A DNA stretch of 64,000 nt from an uncultured Lachnospiraceae bacterium (lineage in GTDB: Bacteria; Bacillota; Clostridia; Lachnospirales; Lachnospiraceae): positions 62,001-126,000 of the forward strand of contig CADAOF010000004.1 of the NCBI GenBank assembly GCA_902789555.1. The letters run 5' to 3'. The translations under genes were made by a program, and so were the position numbers. The notes below the pieces were generated by a model. The model was not told the DNA's origin and ran no database searches. It saw only the letters and a program-made list of their open reading frames with translations. Shown here one piece after another: positions 7,664 to 15,767 of this stretch (positions within the stretch are counted from its first letter, which is position 1; each line of letters starts with the position of its first letter).

Positions 7664-9229
7664 ATGAGCAAATATCTGAAAGCCGGCGGCGAAGCCCTGG
7701 CGAAAGCGGTGGAGAAAGTCTATGAGAGCGGGAAGACGGATTACCATCTGGAACCGCTGAACCTTTGGGAAGGCGGTGCGCCTGTCGGGACCGTGAAGCC
7801 CGGCGACGGCGTCATTTTCTGCTGCCGCAGAGGAGAGCGCGAGGTCGAACTGACCGACGCCTTCACCGACCCGGCGTTCCCGGGTTTTTCGCGGGAAAAG
7901 ATCGAACCTCTGGATTTCGTGATCCTGACGATGTACAATGAAAAATACACCTACCTGCCAATCGCCTTCGCCCCGTCCAAGGTGCAGATGGGCCTCGCGC
8001 AGGTCCTTTCCGAAGCCGGGAAGACCCAGCTGCATCTGGCGGAAAGCGAAAAATACGCCCACGTCACCTTCTTCTTCAACGGCGGCAACAACACGCCCTT
8101 TGCCGGAGAAGACGACGTGCGCATCCCTTCGCCGAAGGGCGTGGCCTTCGAGACCGTGCCCGAACTGAGCCTGCCGAAGGTCTCGGAGACACTCGGGAAC
8201 GCGCTGCGGAAGGGCTATGACTTCATCGTGACGAACTTCGCGAACGGCGACGTCATCGGCCATACCGCAAGCGACGACGCGAAGCGCGCTGCCGTCATGG
8301 CGGTGGATAAGTACCTCGGCGAAACGCTGAAGACCGCCCGCGAAGAAGGCTATACCGTCTTCGTGACCGCCGACCATGGCAACATTGAGACTCTTCGGAC
8401 CGGCGACGGCAAGCCGCACGGCGCGCACACCACGAACCTGGTTGCGATCAGCGCCGTGGGCGAGGGCATCAGACGTCTCACGAACCGCGGAAAGCTCTGC
8501 GACGTCGCGCCGACCGTCCTGTCCGCGATGGGGCTTCCGCAGCCGAAGGAAATGACCGGTTCGCCGCTTTTCGCTTTTGAGAAGACCGGCGGCAAGGTCC
8601 TGCTCCTCATCCTGGACGGCTGGGGACTGGATTCCCCGACAAAGGACAATCCGCTCGCGACCGAGCCGATGCCGGTATGGAACGCGCTGGTCAGCGAAAA
8701 CCCGACGGCTCAGCTCGATGCATCCGGCCCTGCCGTAGGCCTGGCGGAAGGCAAGACCGGCAATTCCGAAGCCGGCCACATCAACCTCGGCTCCGGCCGC
8801 GTGGTGCTGCAGGATGATGTCCGTCTGGACAACGCCATGAAAGACGGCTCCTTCTACGAGAATCCTGTCTTTCTGAAGACCATCCGGGACGTGAAGGCCC
8901 GCGGCGGCGCACTGCACGTCCTCGGTCTGCTCACGAAGAAATCCTCGCACGGCTCGGTGGATTATCCGCTCGGCGTGCTGAAGATGGCGGAAGCGGAAGG
9001 CCTGAAAGAGGTGTACGTGCACGTGATCTTCGACGGCCGCTCCACGCAGCCCGGCAGCGCACCTGCGCTTCTCAGGGAGTTCGGGGGACAGATCGAGGAG
9101 ATCGGTTCCGGCATCATCGTTTCGGGCGTAGGCCGCGGCGTCGCGCTGGACCGCGACCAGAACTGGGCCAAGGTCGAACGGGCCTACCGCTCCCTGACCG
9201 AAGGCAAAGGCGAAGTTTACGGAGAATAA
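7664..9229 (+). CDS. gpmI: Circularly permuted cofactor-independent phosphoglycerate mutase
   Basis: All parts of an iPGM of the alkaline phosphatase superfamily are present in one 521-residue frame, but in swapped order. Residues 1-300 match the canonical C-terminal 60 percent: VGTVKPGDGVIF, KYAHVTFFFNGG with Lys130, NFANGDVIGH with Asp196/His200, TADHGN with Asp237/His238, and His255. Residues 312-521 match the canonical N-terminus: LLILDGWGL with Asp318, nucleophile Ser368 in GNSEAGH, His429, then DRDQNWAKVERAYR. Spacings agree with the canonical enzyme as I remember it: Asp-Ser 50, Ser-His 61, Asp-Asp 41, His-His 17. The new ends fall at canonical residues of about 207-215, inside the transferase domain. 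All Mn ligands and phosphate-binding residues I can place are kept, so activity is likely, though the substrate may not be 3-phosphoglycerate. Confidence 0.9.
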   Translation: MSKYLKAGGEALAKAVEKVYESGKTDYHLEPLNLWEGGAPVGTVKPGDGVIFCCRRGEREVELTDAFTDPAFPGFSREKIEPLDFVILTMYNEKYTYLPIAFAPSKVQMGLAQVLSEAGKTQLHLAESEKYAHVTFFFNGGNNTPFAGEDDVRIPSPKGVAFETVPELSLPKVSETLGNALRKGYDFIVTNFANGDVIGHTASDDAKRAAVMAVDKYLGETLKTAREEGYTVFVTADHGNIETLRTGDGKPHGAHTTNLVAISAVGEGIRRLTNRGKLCDVAPTVLSAMGLPQPKEMTGSPLFAFEKTGGKVLLLILDGWGLDSPTKDNPLATEPMPVWNALVSENPTAQLDASGPAVGLAEGKTGNSEAGHINLGSGRVVLQDDVRLDNAMKDGSFYENPVFLKTIRDVKARGGALHVLGLLTKKSSHGSVDYPLGVLKMAEAEGLKEVYVHVIFDGRSTQPGSAPALLREFGGQIEEIGSGIIVSGVGRGVALDRDQNWAKVERAYRSLTEGKGEVYGE

Positions 9230-9243
9230 GCAAGCGAGAGAAT

Positions 9244-9260
9244 GATCCTCAGGATGACAG
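9244..9260. repeat. Remnant of a dispersed palindromic repeat
   Basis: GATCCTCAGGATGACAG just upstream of iolG matches the 3' arm of the dispersed hairpin element seen complete at 60597-60648 (CTCAGGATGA). It lies in the longest gap between the mutase gene and iolG and may be a decayed copy. Confidence 0.4.
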
Positions 9261-9282
9261 AGGAAAAGGAGTATACATCGAT

Positions 9283-10299
9283 ATGATCAATGTTGGCATC
9301 ATCGGAGCCGGCCGCATCGGCCAGGTCCACATGAAGAGCATCATGACCGGCGTACCGCAGGCGAAGGTCCTTGCCGTTGCCGATCCTTACATGAAACCCG
9401 AGGTCGCCGCGTGGCTGGAAAATGCAGGCGTGGAGAAGATCACGAAGGACTATCACGAGATCCTGGACGATCCCCGCATCGATGCGGTCCTCATCTGCGC
9501 CTCTACTGACCAGCACGCGTCGTTGTCCATCGAAGCGATCCGCGCCGGCAAGCACGTCTTCTGCGAAAAGCCCGTCGACCATTCGCTCGAGAGGATCGAA
9601 GAGGTGAAAGCCGCGCTTGAAGCTTCCCCGAAGAAGATCAAATACCAGGTCGGCTTCAACCGCCGCTTCGACCACAACTACCGCGCGATCCGGAAGGCCG
9701 TCGAGGACGGAAAGATCGGCAAGGTCGAATTCATCCGCATCAGCTCCCGCGACCCCGAACCGCCGTCGCCCGCCTACGTGGCCGTATCCGGCGGCATCTT
9801 CCTCGACATGATGATCCACGACCTTGACATGCTGCGCTATCTTTCCGGCGACGAGGTCGAAGAGGTGACGGCCTACGGTGCGAACCTCGTGGATCCCGAG
9901 ATCGGGAAAGCCGGCGACGTGGACACCGTCGTCATTTCCGCAAAGCTTAAGGGCGGCGCGCTTGCCGCGATCGACGGCTGCCGCAAGGCGGTCTACGGCT
10001 ACGACCAGCGCGGCGAAGTTTTCGGCTCCAAGGGCTGCATCACGAGCAGCAACGACGCCGCGAACAATACGGTGCTTTCCACGGCGGACGGCATCATTTC
10101 CGAAAAACCGCTCTGGTTCTTCCTGGAACGCTACATGGGCGCCTACCAGGAAGAGATCAGGAGCTTTATCGACTGCATCGTGAACGATACCGAACCCGAA
10201 GCCGGGATCGAAGCCGGCCTCATCTCCGTGAAGCTGGCGATCGCCTGCAAGAAGTCCATGGATGAGCACCGCGCGGTCCGGATCGACGAGATCAAATAA
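9283..10299 (+). CDS. iolG: Inositol 2-dehydrogenase family (Gfo/Idh/MocA)
   Basis: This 338-residue NAD-dependent oxidoreductase has the Rossmann motif GIIGAGRIGQVH at residues 5-16, the EKPVDHSLE motif near 95, FNRRFDHNY near 125 and the catalytic helix GGIFLDMMIHDLDMLRYL near 170-187. These match IolG, which oxidises myo-inositol to 2-keto-myo-inositol (scyllo-inosose). AAAGGAG lies 9 bases upstream. With iolE, iolB and iolD further along, it defines the first step of the pathway. Other cyclitols (scyllo- or D-chiro-inositol) are possible substrates, since this family is permissive. Confidence 0.88.
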   Translation: MINVGIIGAGRIGQVHMKSIMTGVPQAKVLAVADPYMKPEVAAWLENAGVEKITKDYHEILDDPRIDAVLICASTDQHASLSIEAIRAGKHVFCEKPVDHSLERIEEVKAALEASPKKIKYQVGFNRRFDHNYRAIRKAVEDGKIGKVEFIRISSRDPEPPSPAYVAVSGGIFLDMMIHDLDMLRYLSGDEVEEVTAYGANLVDPEIGKAGDVDTVVISAKLKGGALAAIDGCRKAVYGYDQRGEVFGSKGCITSSNDAANNTVLSTADGIISEKPLWFFLERYMGAYQEEIRSFIDCIVNDTEPEAGIEAGLISVKLAIACKKSMDEHRAVRIDEIK

Positions 10300-10316
10300 T
10301 CCAGGAGGAAATCATT

Positions 10317-11369
10317 ATGGCAAAAGTCAGAGTCGGCGTAGCCGGTTACGGCACCATCGGGCAGCGCCTCGCGGACGGCGTCGCCATGCAGGGAGACATG
10401 GAACTGGTCGGGATCGCGGATCTCGTTCCTTCGCTTTCCATCCGCGCGCTGCGTGAAAATGACATGATCGGCGCGAACGGCGTGGAATACAAGCTCTATC
10501 TGGTCGACGGGGCCGATCCCGCGGCCTTCGCAAAGTACGATATCCCTGTCGCCGGGACCTTCGAGGACCTGTGCAGGAACGTGGACATCATGCTCGACTC
10601 CTCCCCGGGCGGCGTCGGCGCGAAGAACAAGCTGATCTATGAAAAGCTCGGCGTCAAAGCCATCTTCCAGGGCGGCGAAGCCAATTCCGTAGCGGATGTC
10701 TTCTTCCACGGCTACGCCAACTACGAAAAGGGCGTGGGCGTCGATTACCTGAAGCTGACGAGCTGCAATACGACCGGCCTCATCCGGACCGTGGATGCGC
10801 TTGACCGCGCCATCGGCATCGAAAAGGTCGCGATCACGATCATCCGCCGCGTGGCCGATCCGGGCGACTATCACCGCGGACTGACGAACGCCCTGCAGAT
10901 CGACAAGGCGCCGTCCCACCAGGCGCTTGACCTGATGACCATCATGCCGCACGTGGAAGCGACCGGCATCCTGGTCCATACGCCGGTCACCCACGGCCAC
11001 ATCATCACCGTGCTGGCTACCGCGAAGGACGGAAAGAAGATCACCCGCGAGCAGGCGCTCGAAGTCTTCCGCGCGCATCCGCGCATCCGCACCGTCACCA
11101 TCGACGAGGGCTTCAAGGGCAACGCATCCCTGTTCAAATATGCCCGGGATCTTGGCAACCGCCGCGGCGACATGTATGAGATCGGCCTCTGGGAAGACAG
11201 CATCGTGGAAAGCGGAAACGACATCATGTACGCGATCAACATCCCGCAGGAGAGCGTCACGATCCCCGAGACCATGGACGCGATCCGCGCCGCGATGAAG
11301 ATGCAGTTGACCCGCGAAGAGGGCACTGCCGAGACCAACAAATATCTGAAGATCGGCCGTTTCAAATAA
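10317..11369 (+). CDS. Type II (archaeal-type) glyceraldehyde-3-phosphate dehydrogenase
   Basis: This 350-residue protein resembles archaeal GAPDH along its length. It has GVAGYGTIGQRLADG at the N-terminus, AIFQGGEA, the active-site SCNTTGL with catalytic Cys, IIRRVADP, a PSH motif, then HPRIRTV, FKYARDLG and a C-terminal WEDSI/QESVTIPE segment. Bacterial type I GAPDH has a different SCTTN context, so this is not the ordinary bacterial enzyme. The reaction would be aldehyde plus phosphate plus NAD(P) to acyl phosphate. It is followed after 16 bases by an archaeal-like PGK, which would recover ATP from that product. The true aldehyde in this operon is uncertain. Confidence 0.88.
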   Translation: MAKVRVGVAGYGTIGQRLADGVAMQGDMELVGIADLVPSLSIRALRENDMIGANGVEYKLYLVDGADPAAFAKYDIPVAGTFEDLCRNVDIMLDSSPGGVGAKNKLIYEKLGVKAIFQGGEANSVADVFFHGYANYEKGVGVDYLKLTSCNTTGLIRTVDALDRAIGIEKVAITIIRRVADPGDYHRGLTNALQIDKAPSHQALDLMTIMPHVEATGILVHTPVTHGHIITVLATAKDGKKITREQALEVFRAHPRIRTVTIDEGFKGNASLFKYARDLGNRRGDMYEIGLWEDSIVESGNDIMYAINIPQESVTIPETMDAIRAAMKMQLTREEGTAETNKYLKIGRFK

Positions 11370-11385
11370 GGCCGGAGGGAGAACG

Positions 11386-12636
11386 ATGCGCTTCGGGATC
11401 AGAACGCTGGATGAGATCGATGTGAAAGGAAAAACGGTCCTCTGCCGGGTGGACATCAACCAGCCGGTGGACCGCGAAAAGGATGCCCTGAAAAGCATCA
11501 ACCGGATCCGGGCCTGCGTACCGACGGTCCGGGAACTTGCGGACAGGGGCGCGAAGCTCGTGCTCATGGCGCACCAGGGCAGCGACATCGAATACAAGAA
11601 TTTCTACACGACGAGGCCGCACGCGAAGGTCCTTGCCGAACTGCTCGGCAGGGAGGTGAAGTGGATCGACGACGTCTGCGGCCCTGCCGCCCGTGAAGCG
11701 ATCCGGGACCTTAAGGAAGGGGAGATCCTCCTTCTCGACAACGTGCGCTTCATCGCGGAGGAACAGACCCTCTTCGAAATGAAGCTGCGCCTGACCCACG
11801 AGCAGCAGGCAAAGACCCTGCTCGTGGAGAAACTTGCGCCGCTTGCGGACCTCTACGTCTGCGACGCCTTCGCGGCCGCGCACCGCGACCAGCCGAGCCT
11901 CTGCGGCTTTGAACAGGTCCTGCCTTCGGCCATGGGGCGGCTCTTCGAACAGGAATACTGCACCGTTTCCGGCGTGATGGAAGCGCCGGAGCGCCCCTGC
12001 GTCTTCGTGCTCGGCGGCGCCAAGATCTCCGATGCCTTCCGCATGATGGAGACCGTGCTTTCGCGCGGCACCGCGGATGAGATCCTGACCGGCGGCCTGG
12101 TTGCAAACATTTTCCTGATCGCACTCGGAAAGAAGATCGGGAAGGGAAGCGAAGATTTCATCGAAGCCTCCAACTACACCGAGTTTTACCCGAAGGCGAA
12201 GGAACTGTACGAGGCGTACGGGAATAAGATCGTGCTGCCGGAGGACCTTGCCTGGACGGAAGGCGGGCTGCGGAAGGAGGCGGCGGTCGGGGAGATCCCG
12301 GACGGCGCCGCAGCCGTTGACATCGGTTCACGGACGGCAGCCCTGTACCGGGAGAAGATCCTGGCGGCAAGGACGGTCTTCGTGAACGGACCCATGGGCG
12401 TCTTTGAGAAGCCGGAGACCGAGCTCGGCACGAAGGCGGTCTGGCAGGCACTGGCGGATACGGAAGGTTTCACCGTGGTCGGCGGCGGCGACTCGATCGC
12501 CGCGACCGAAAAGTACGGCATGACGGATAAGATGGGCTATATCTGTACGGGCGGCGGCGCGCTCATCCGCTTCTTAAGCGGTGAGGAACTGCCGGTCGTG
12601 AAAGCGCTGCGCCACGGCTCGGGACTGCCGCTGTGA
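11386..12636 (+). CDS. pgk: Phosphoglycerate kinase, archaeal-like
   Basis: This 416-residue PGK has CRVDINQPV near residue 20, LMAHQG (canonical bacterial form is SHLGRP), LLLDNVRF, CDAFAAAHRDQPSLCGF, FVLGGAKISD, VNGPMGVFE and the C-terminal nucleotide loop GGGDSIAA then TGGGALIRFLSG. The AHQ and QPSLxGF features are those of archaeal PGKs. It transfers an acyl phosphate to ADP. Its place directly after the type II GAPDH gene suggests the pair arrived or is maintained as a unit. The start has GGAGGGAG upstream. Confidence 0.9.
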   Translation: MRFGIRTLDEIDVKGKTVLCRVDINQPVDREKDALKSINRIRACVPTVRELADRGAKLVLMAHQGSDIEYKNFYTTRPHAKVLAELLGREVKWIDDVCGPAAREAIRDLKEGEILLLDNVRFIAEEQTLFEMKLRLTHEQQAKTLLVEKLAPLADLYVCDAFAAAHRDQPSLCGFEQVLPSAMGRLFEQEYCTVSGVMEAPERPCVFVLGGAKISDAFRMMETVLSRGTADEILTGGLVANIFLIALGKKIGKGSEDFIEASNYTEFYPKAKELYEAYGNKIVLPEDLAWTEGGLRKEAAVGEIPDGAAAVDIGSRTAALYREKILAARTVFVNGPMGVFEKPETELGTKAVWQALADTEGFTVVGGGDSIAATEKYGMTDKMGYICTGGGALIRFLSGEELPVVKALRHGSGLPL

Positions 12637-12637
12637 G

Positions 12638-12673
12638 CGGCTGTTCAGCCGGAAGGAAGGCGCGAAGCGCGCC
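12638..12673 (+). other. Two intercistronic hairpins (pgk-larA gap)
   Basis: CGGCT-GTTC-AGCCG (12638-12651) and GGCGCG-AAG-CGCGCC (12659-12673) lie between the two genes. No T-run follows either, so they more likely stabilise or punctuate the polycistronic mRNA than end it. Confidence 0.45.
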
Positions 12674-12703
12674 CCGCGAAATGATCAGGGAGACAGAAGG
12701 ACA

Positions 12704-13957
12704 ATGAAGCTGCGATACGGTTTCGGAAACGGTTTTCAGGAGGTGGAGGTCCCGGAGAAGAATCTCATCGGGGAGCTCCATGCGAACCCTGTTCCGCCGG
12801 GACTTCCGGAGGCGGAGGAGGTCGCCCGTGCCCTGCGCGAACCGATCGGCACCCCGCGCCTGCAGGACATCGTGCATCCGGGAGAGAAGATCGCCGTCAT
12901 AACGAGCGACGTTACCCGTCCCATGCCGACGGCGAAGGTCATGCCGCTCCTTCTGGACGAACTGTACGCCGGCGGCGTGAAGCCGGAGGACATCACCCTC
13001 GTTTTCGCCCTGGGAAGCCACAGACGCCAGAGCGAAGAGGAACACAGGCGCCTTGCCGGAGAACGCGCTTTCCGCGAGATCCGCTGCGTCGACAGCGATC
13101 CGGATGACTGCGTTTCCTACGGGACGACTTCCTACGGCACGCCCGTAGACATCACAAGAATAGTTGCGGAGGCGGACAGAAGGATCTGTCTCGGCAATAT
13201 TGAATATCACTACTTTGCCGGATACTCCGGCGGCGCCAAGGCGGTCATGCCCGGCTGCTCCACGCGGGCGGCCATCCAGGCGAACCACAGCCGCATGATC
13301 CTGCCGGAATGCTGTGCGGGATCGCTGGAGAACAATCCGCTCCGCCATGACATCGAAGAAGCCGGCAGAATGGTCGGCATCGATTTCATCCTGAACGTGG
13401 TCCTGTCGGAGCACAAGGAGATCCTGAAGGCCGTGGCTGGCGATCCCGTGCTTGCGCACCGTGAGGGCTGCGCTTTCCTGGATAAGCTGTACCGCATCGA
13501 ACTGCAGGAGGCCGCGGACATCGTCCTGGTCTCGCAGGGCGGGGCCCCGAAAGACCTGAACCTCTACCAGACGCAGAAGGCGCTGGACAACGCGAAGCAT
13601 GCCGTAAAGGACGGCGGCATCATCATCCTGATCGGCTCCTGCCGGGAAGGCCTCGGGGAAAAGACCTTTGAGGAATGGATGACGGCGGCGCCCACGGCCC
13701 GGTCCCTGATCGAGCGGATCCGCCGCGAATTCAGGCTCGGCGGCCATAAGGCGGCAGCCATCGCGATGGTGCTGGAGCGCGCGGAAGTGGACCTCGTCAG
13801 CGAACTGGACGACGATTTCGTCCGCTCGATCTTCCTAGAACCGCAGCCTTCGGCGCAGACGGCGCTCGACCGCGCCTTTGCAAAACTCGGCCCGGACGCG
13901 CGCGTTCTCAGCATGCCGTACGGCGGCTCGACCCTGCCGAAGATCGTCCGGAAATGA
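12704..13957 (+). CDS. LarA-family nickel-pincer racemase/epimerase
   Basis: This 417-residue protein has LarA signatures: TSDVTRPMP near residue 67, GSHR near 105 (usual GTHR), HYFAGYSGGAKAVMPG near 170-185 including the Lys that tethers the cofactor in LarA, NHS near 197, and QTQKALDNA near 290. LarA enzymes use a nickel-pincer nucleotide and racemise lactate, malate or other 2-hydroxy acids; several paralogues epimerise sugar acids at C2. In an inositol operon with no lactate genes, sugar-acid epimerisation is the likelier role. Cofactor genes larB, larC and larE are not in the window. Confidence 0.87.
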   Translation: MKLRYGFGNGFQEVEVPEKNLIGELHANPVPPGLPEAEEVARALREPIGTPRLQDIVHPGEKIAVITSDVTRPMPTAKVMPLLLDELYAGGVKPEDITLVFALGSHRRQSEEEHRRLAGERAFREIRCVDSDPDDCVSYGTTSYGTPVDITRIVAEADRRICLGNIEYHYFAGYSGGAKAVMPGCSTRAAIQANHSRMILPECCAGSLENNPLRHDIEEAGRMVGIDFILNVVLSEHKEILKAVAGDPVLAHREGCAFLDKLYRIELQEAADIVLVSQGGAPKDLNLYQTQKALDNAKHAVKDGGIIILIGSCREGLGEKTFEEWMTAAPTARSLIERIRREFRLGGHKAAAIAMVLERAEVDLVSELDDDFVRSIFLEPQPSAQTALDRAFAKLGPDARVLSMPYGGSTLPKIVRK

Positions 13958-13965
13958 TATCCCGC

Positions 13966-14015
13966 GGCAGGCTCCGGCCTGCCCGAAAAGAAAAGGGACC
14001 GCCCCGGGACGGTCC
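13966..14015 (+). other. Two intercistronic hairpins ahead of iolE
   Basis: GGCAGGC-TCCG-GCCTGCC (13966-13983) and GGACCG-8 bases-CGGTCC (13996-14015) precede the AAGGAG at 14017. The second hairpin ends two bases before the ribosome site and could affect iolE translation. There is no T-run. Confidence 0.45.
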
Positions 14016-14029
14016 GAAGGAGCATGAGC

Positions 14030-14938
14030 ATGCGCTTATTCGACCCTGAAAAAGTAAAACTCGGCATCGCCCCCATCGGCTGGTGCAATGACGACATGCC
14101 GGAACTCGGCGCAGAGAATACCTTCCGTCAGACGGTGAGCGAAATGGCACTCGCCGGCTTCACGGGCTGCGAGATCGGCAATAAATATCCGAAGGATCCG
14201 GCTGAACTGAAGTGGGAGCTGGACCTGCGCGGCATGCGGATCGCGAGCCGCTGGTTCTCCTCCTTCCTGCTGACGAAGCCGCTGGAGGAAAACCTGGCCG
14301 CCTTCGGGAAGGAACTGGATTTCCTCGCGGCCGTCGGCGCCGACCGGATCAACGTATCGGAGCAGAGTTATTCGATCCAGGGAAAGACGGACGTCCCCAT
14401 CCTGACCGGCGGCTTTAAGCACGTGATGAACGATGAGGAATGGAAACGACTCTGCGAAGGCCTCGACGCTCTCGGAAAGGCAGCGGCGGAGCGGGGCTTC
14501 AAACTCTGCTACCACCACCACATGGGGACCGTGGTCCAGACTGCGGCTGAAACGGACCGCATGATGGCAAATACCGATCCGCGGTATGTTTTCCTGTGTT
14601 ATGACACCGGCCACTTTACCTTCGCGGGCGAGGATCCCCTGGCCATGCTGAAAAAATACGTGGACCGCGTCGGGCACGTCCATTTAAAGGACATGCGCCT
14701 GGACGTCGTCAGGAAGGCGCGGGAAAACGGCTGGAGCTTTCTTCAGGCCGTGCGCGAAGGCGCATTCACGGTACCGGGCGACGGGGACGTCGATTTCGAC
14801 CCGGTCTTCCGTCTGCTTTCGGAAGCCGGCTACGAAGGCTGGCTGCTCGTCGAGGCGGAGCAGGATCCGGCGAAGGCGAATCCTCTCGAATATGCCATCA
14901 AGGGACGCCGCTACATCGCGGAACATACGGGACTGTAA
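14030..14938 (+). CDS. iolE: Myo-inosose-2 dehydratase-like (IolE)
   Basis: This TIM-barrel protein of the xylose-isomerase-like family has IolE signatures: LGIAPIGWCNDDMPELG near residue 12, SEMALAGFTGCEIGNKYP near 40, then CYHHHMGT, CYDTGHFTFAG, GHVHLKD and LLVEAEQDP, which supply the metal ligands. IolE dehydrates 2-keto-myo-inositol to 3D-(3,5/4)-trihydroxycyclohexane-1,2-dione. Two ATGs are close together; I choose 14030 because AAGGAG at 14017-14022 is seven bases away, against one base for ATG 14024. iolB follows after 13 bases. Confidence 0.9.
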   Translation: MRLFDPEKVKLGIAPIGWCNDDMPELGAENTFRQTVSEMALAGFTGCEIGNKYPKDPAELKWELDLRGMRIASRWFSSFLLTKPLEENLAAFGKELDFLAAVGADRINVSEQSYSIQGKTDVPILTGGFKHVMNDEEWKRLCEGLDALGKAAAERGFKLCYHHHMGTVVQTAAETDRMMANTDPRYVFLCYDTGHFTFAGEDPLAMLKKYVDRVGHVHLKDMRLDVVRKARENGWSFLQAVREGAFTVPGDGDVDFDPVFRLLSEAGYEGWLLVEAEQDPAKANPLEYAIKGRRYIAEHTGL

Positions 14939-14951
14939 GGAGGAAGAACAG

Positions 14952-15743
14952 ATGTATCTGAACAAGGAACTGCACCGCGGATACAATGCCTATATCGATA
15001 CGGCGGAAGATGATCTGGGAACGCGCATGGACGTGGGGCTCCTCGTCATGGAAGCCGGCGACGAATACTGCATCGATGATCCGGTGAAGGAGACGGCGGT
15101 CCTTCTTTTTGAAGGAAACGTAACGTTCCGGTATGCGGACAGGGAAGTCCGCGCCGAACGCCCCGACTGCTTCCGCCATGAGGCGTACTGCCTGCTGGCA
15201 CCGCGCCGCACCCGCATTGAGATCCTTGCGGAAAGCCATGCGGAACTCTATATCCAGCAGACGGACAACGACCGCGACTACGAACCGGTCATGTATACGC
15301 CGGAGACCGTCCAGACCCAGCACGCCGGCAATAACGGTGAGCTCATGGGCTGCATGCGCCGCGAGATCAAGACCTTCTTCGACTACGACAATGCGCCGTT
15401 CTCGAACATGGTCCTCGGCGAGGTCCTGAACTATCCGGGCAAATGGTCCTCCTACCCGCCGCATTACCATCCGCAGCCGGAGGTCTACTTCTACCGTTTC
15501 GACTATCCGAACGGCTTCGGCGTGGGCTTTGCGAACGGACAGGTCCACAGGACCGGCCACAACGGCTGCCTCGTCATCAACGAAGGCATGCACTCCCAGG
15601 CGGCGGCGCCCGGCTATGCCATGTGCTATTCCTGGGGCATCCGCCATCTGGAAGGCGACCCGTGGCTGAAGACCCGCATTGATGAAAAAGAACACGAATG
15701 GCTCTGGAAAGCCGATGCCAACGAACATATCTTTCAAGGCTGA
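14952..15743 (+). CDS. iolB: 5-deoxy-glucuronate isomerase
   Basis: This 263-residue bicupin matches IolB. The second cupin carries the metal site in HYHPQPEVYFYRF after LNYPGKWSSYPP, and the C-terminus has HSQAAAPGYAMCYSWGIRH. The enzyme converts 5-deoxy-D-glucuronate to 2-deoxy-5-keto-D-gluconate. ATG 14952 is preceded by AAGGAGGAAG; the frame extends upstream into iolE but that part has no ribosome site. Confidence 0.92.
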   Translation: MYLNKELHRGYNAYIDTAEDDLGTRMDVGLLVMEAGDEYCIDDPVKETAVLLFEGNVTFRYADREVRAERPDCFRHEAYCLLAPRRTRIEILAESHAELYIQQTDNDRDYEPVMYTPETVQTQHAGNNGELMGCMRREIKTFFDYDNAPFSNMVLGEVLNYPGKWSSYPPHYHPQPEVYFYRFDYPNGFGVGFANGQVHRTGHNGCLVINEGMHSQAAAPGYAMCYSWGIRHLEGDPWLKTRIDEKEHEWLWKADANEHIFQG

Positions 15744-15767
15744 TGCTGCAGGAGTAAGGAGGGAAAG

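Noticed and set aside
7664..9229. Permuted mutase as a misassembly or as two gene fragments
   Set aside because: The frame is continuous with a sensible start and stop, lies within tightly packed co-directional genes, and retains all catalytic residues with correct spacing in both halves. Read-level confirmation would still be useful.
7463..11597. Long minus-strand frames opposite the permuted mutase, iolG and GAPDH genes
   Set aside because: They mirror codon bias of the sense genes and show no recognisable domain.
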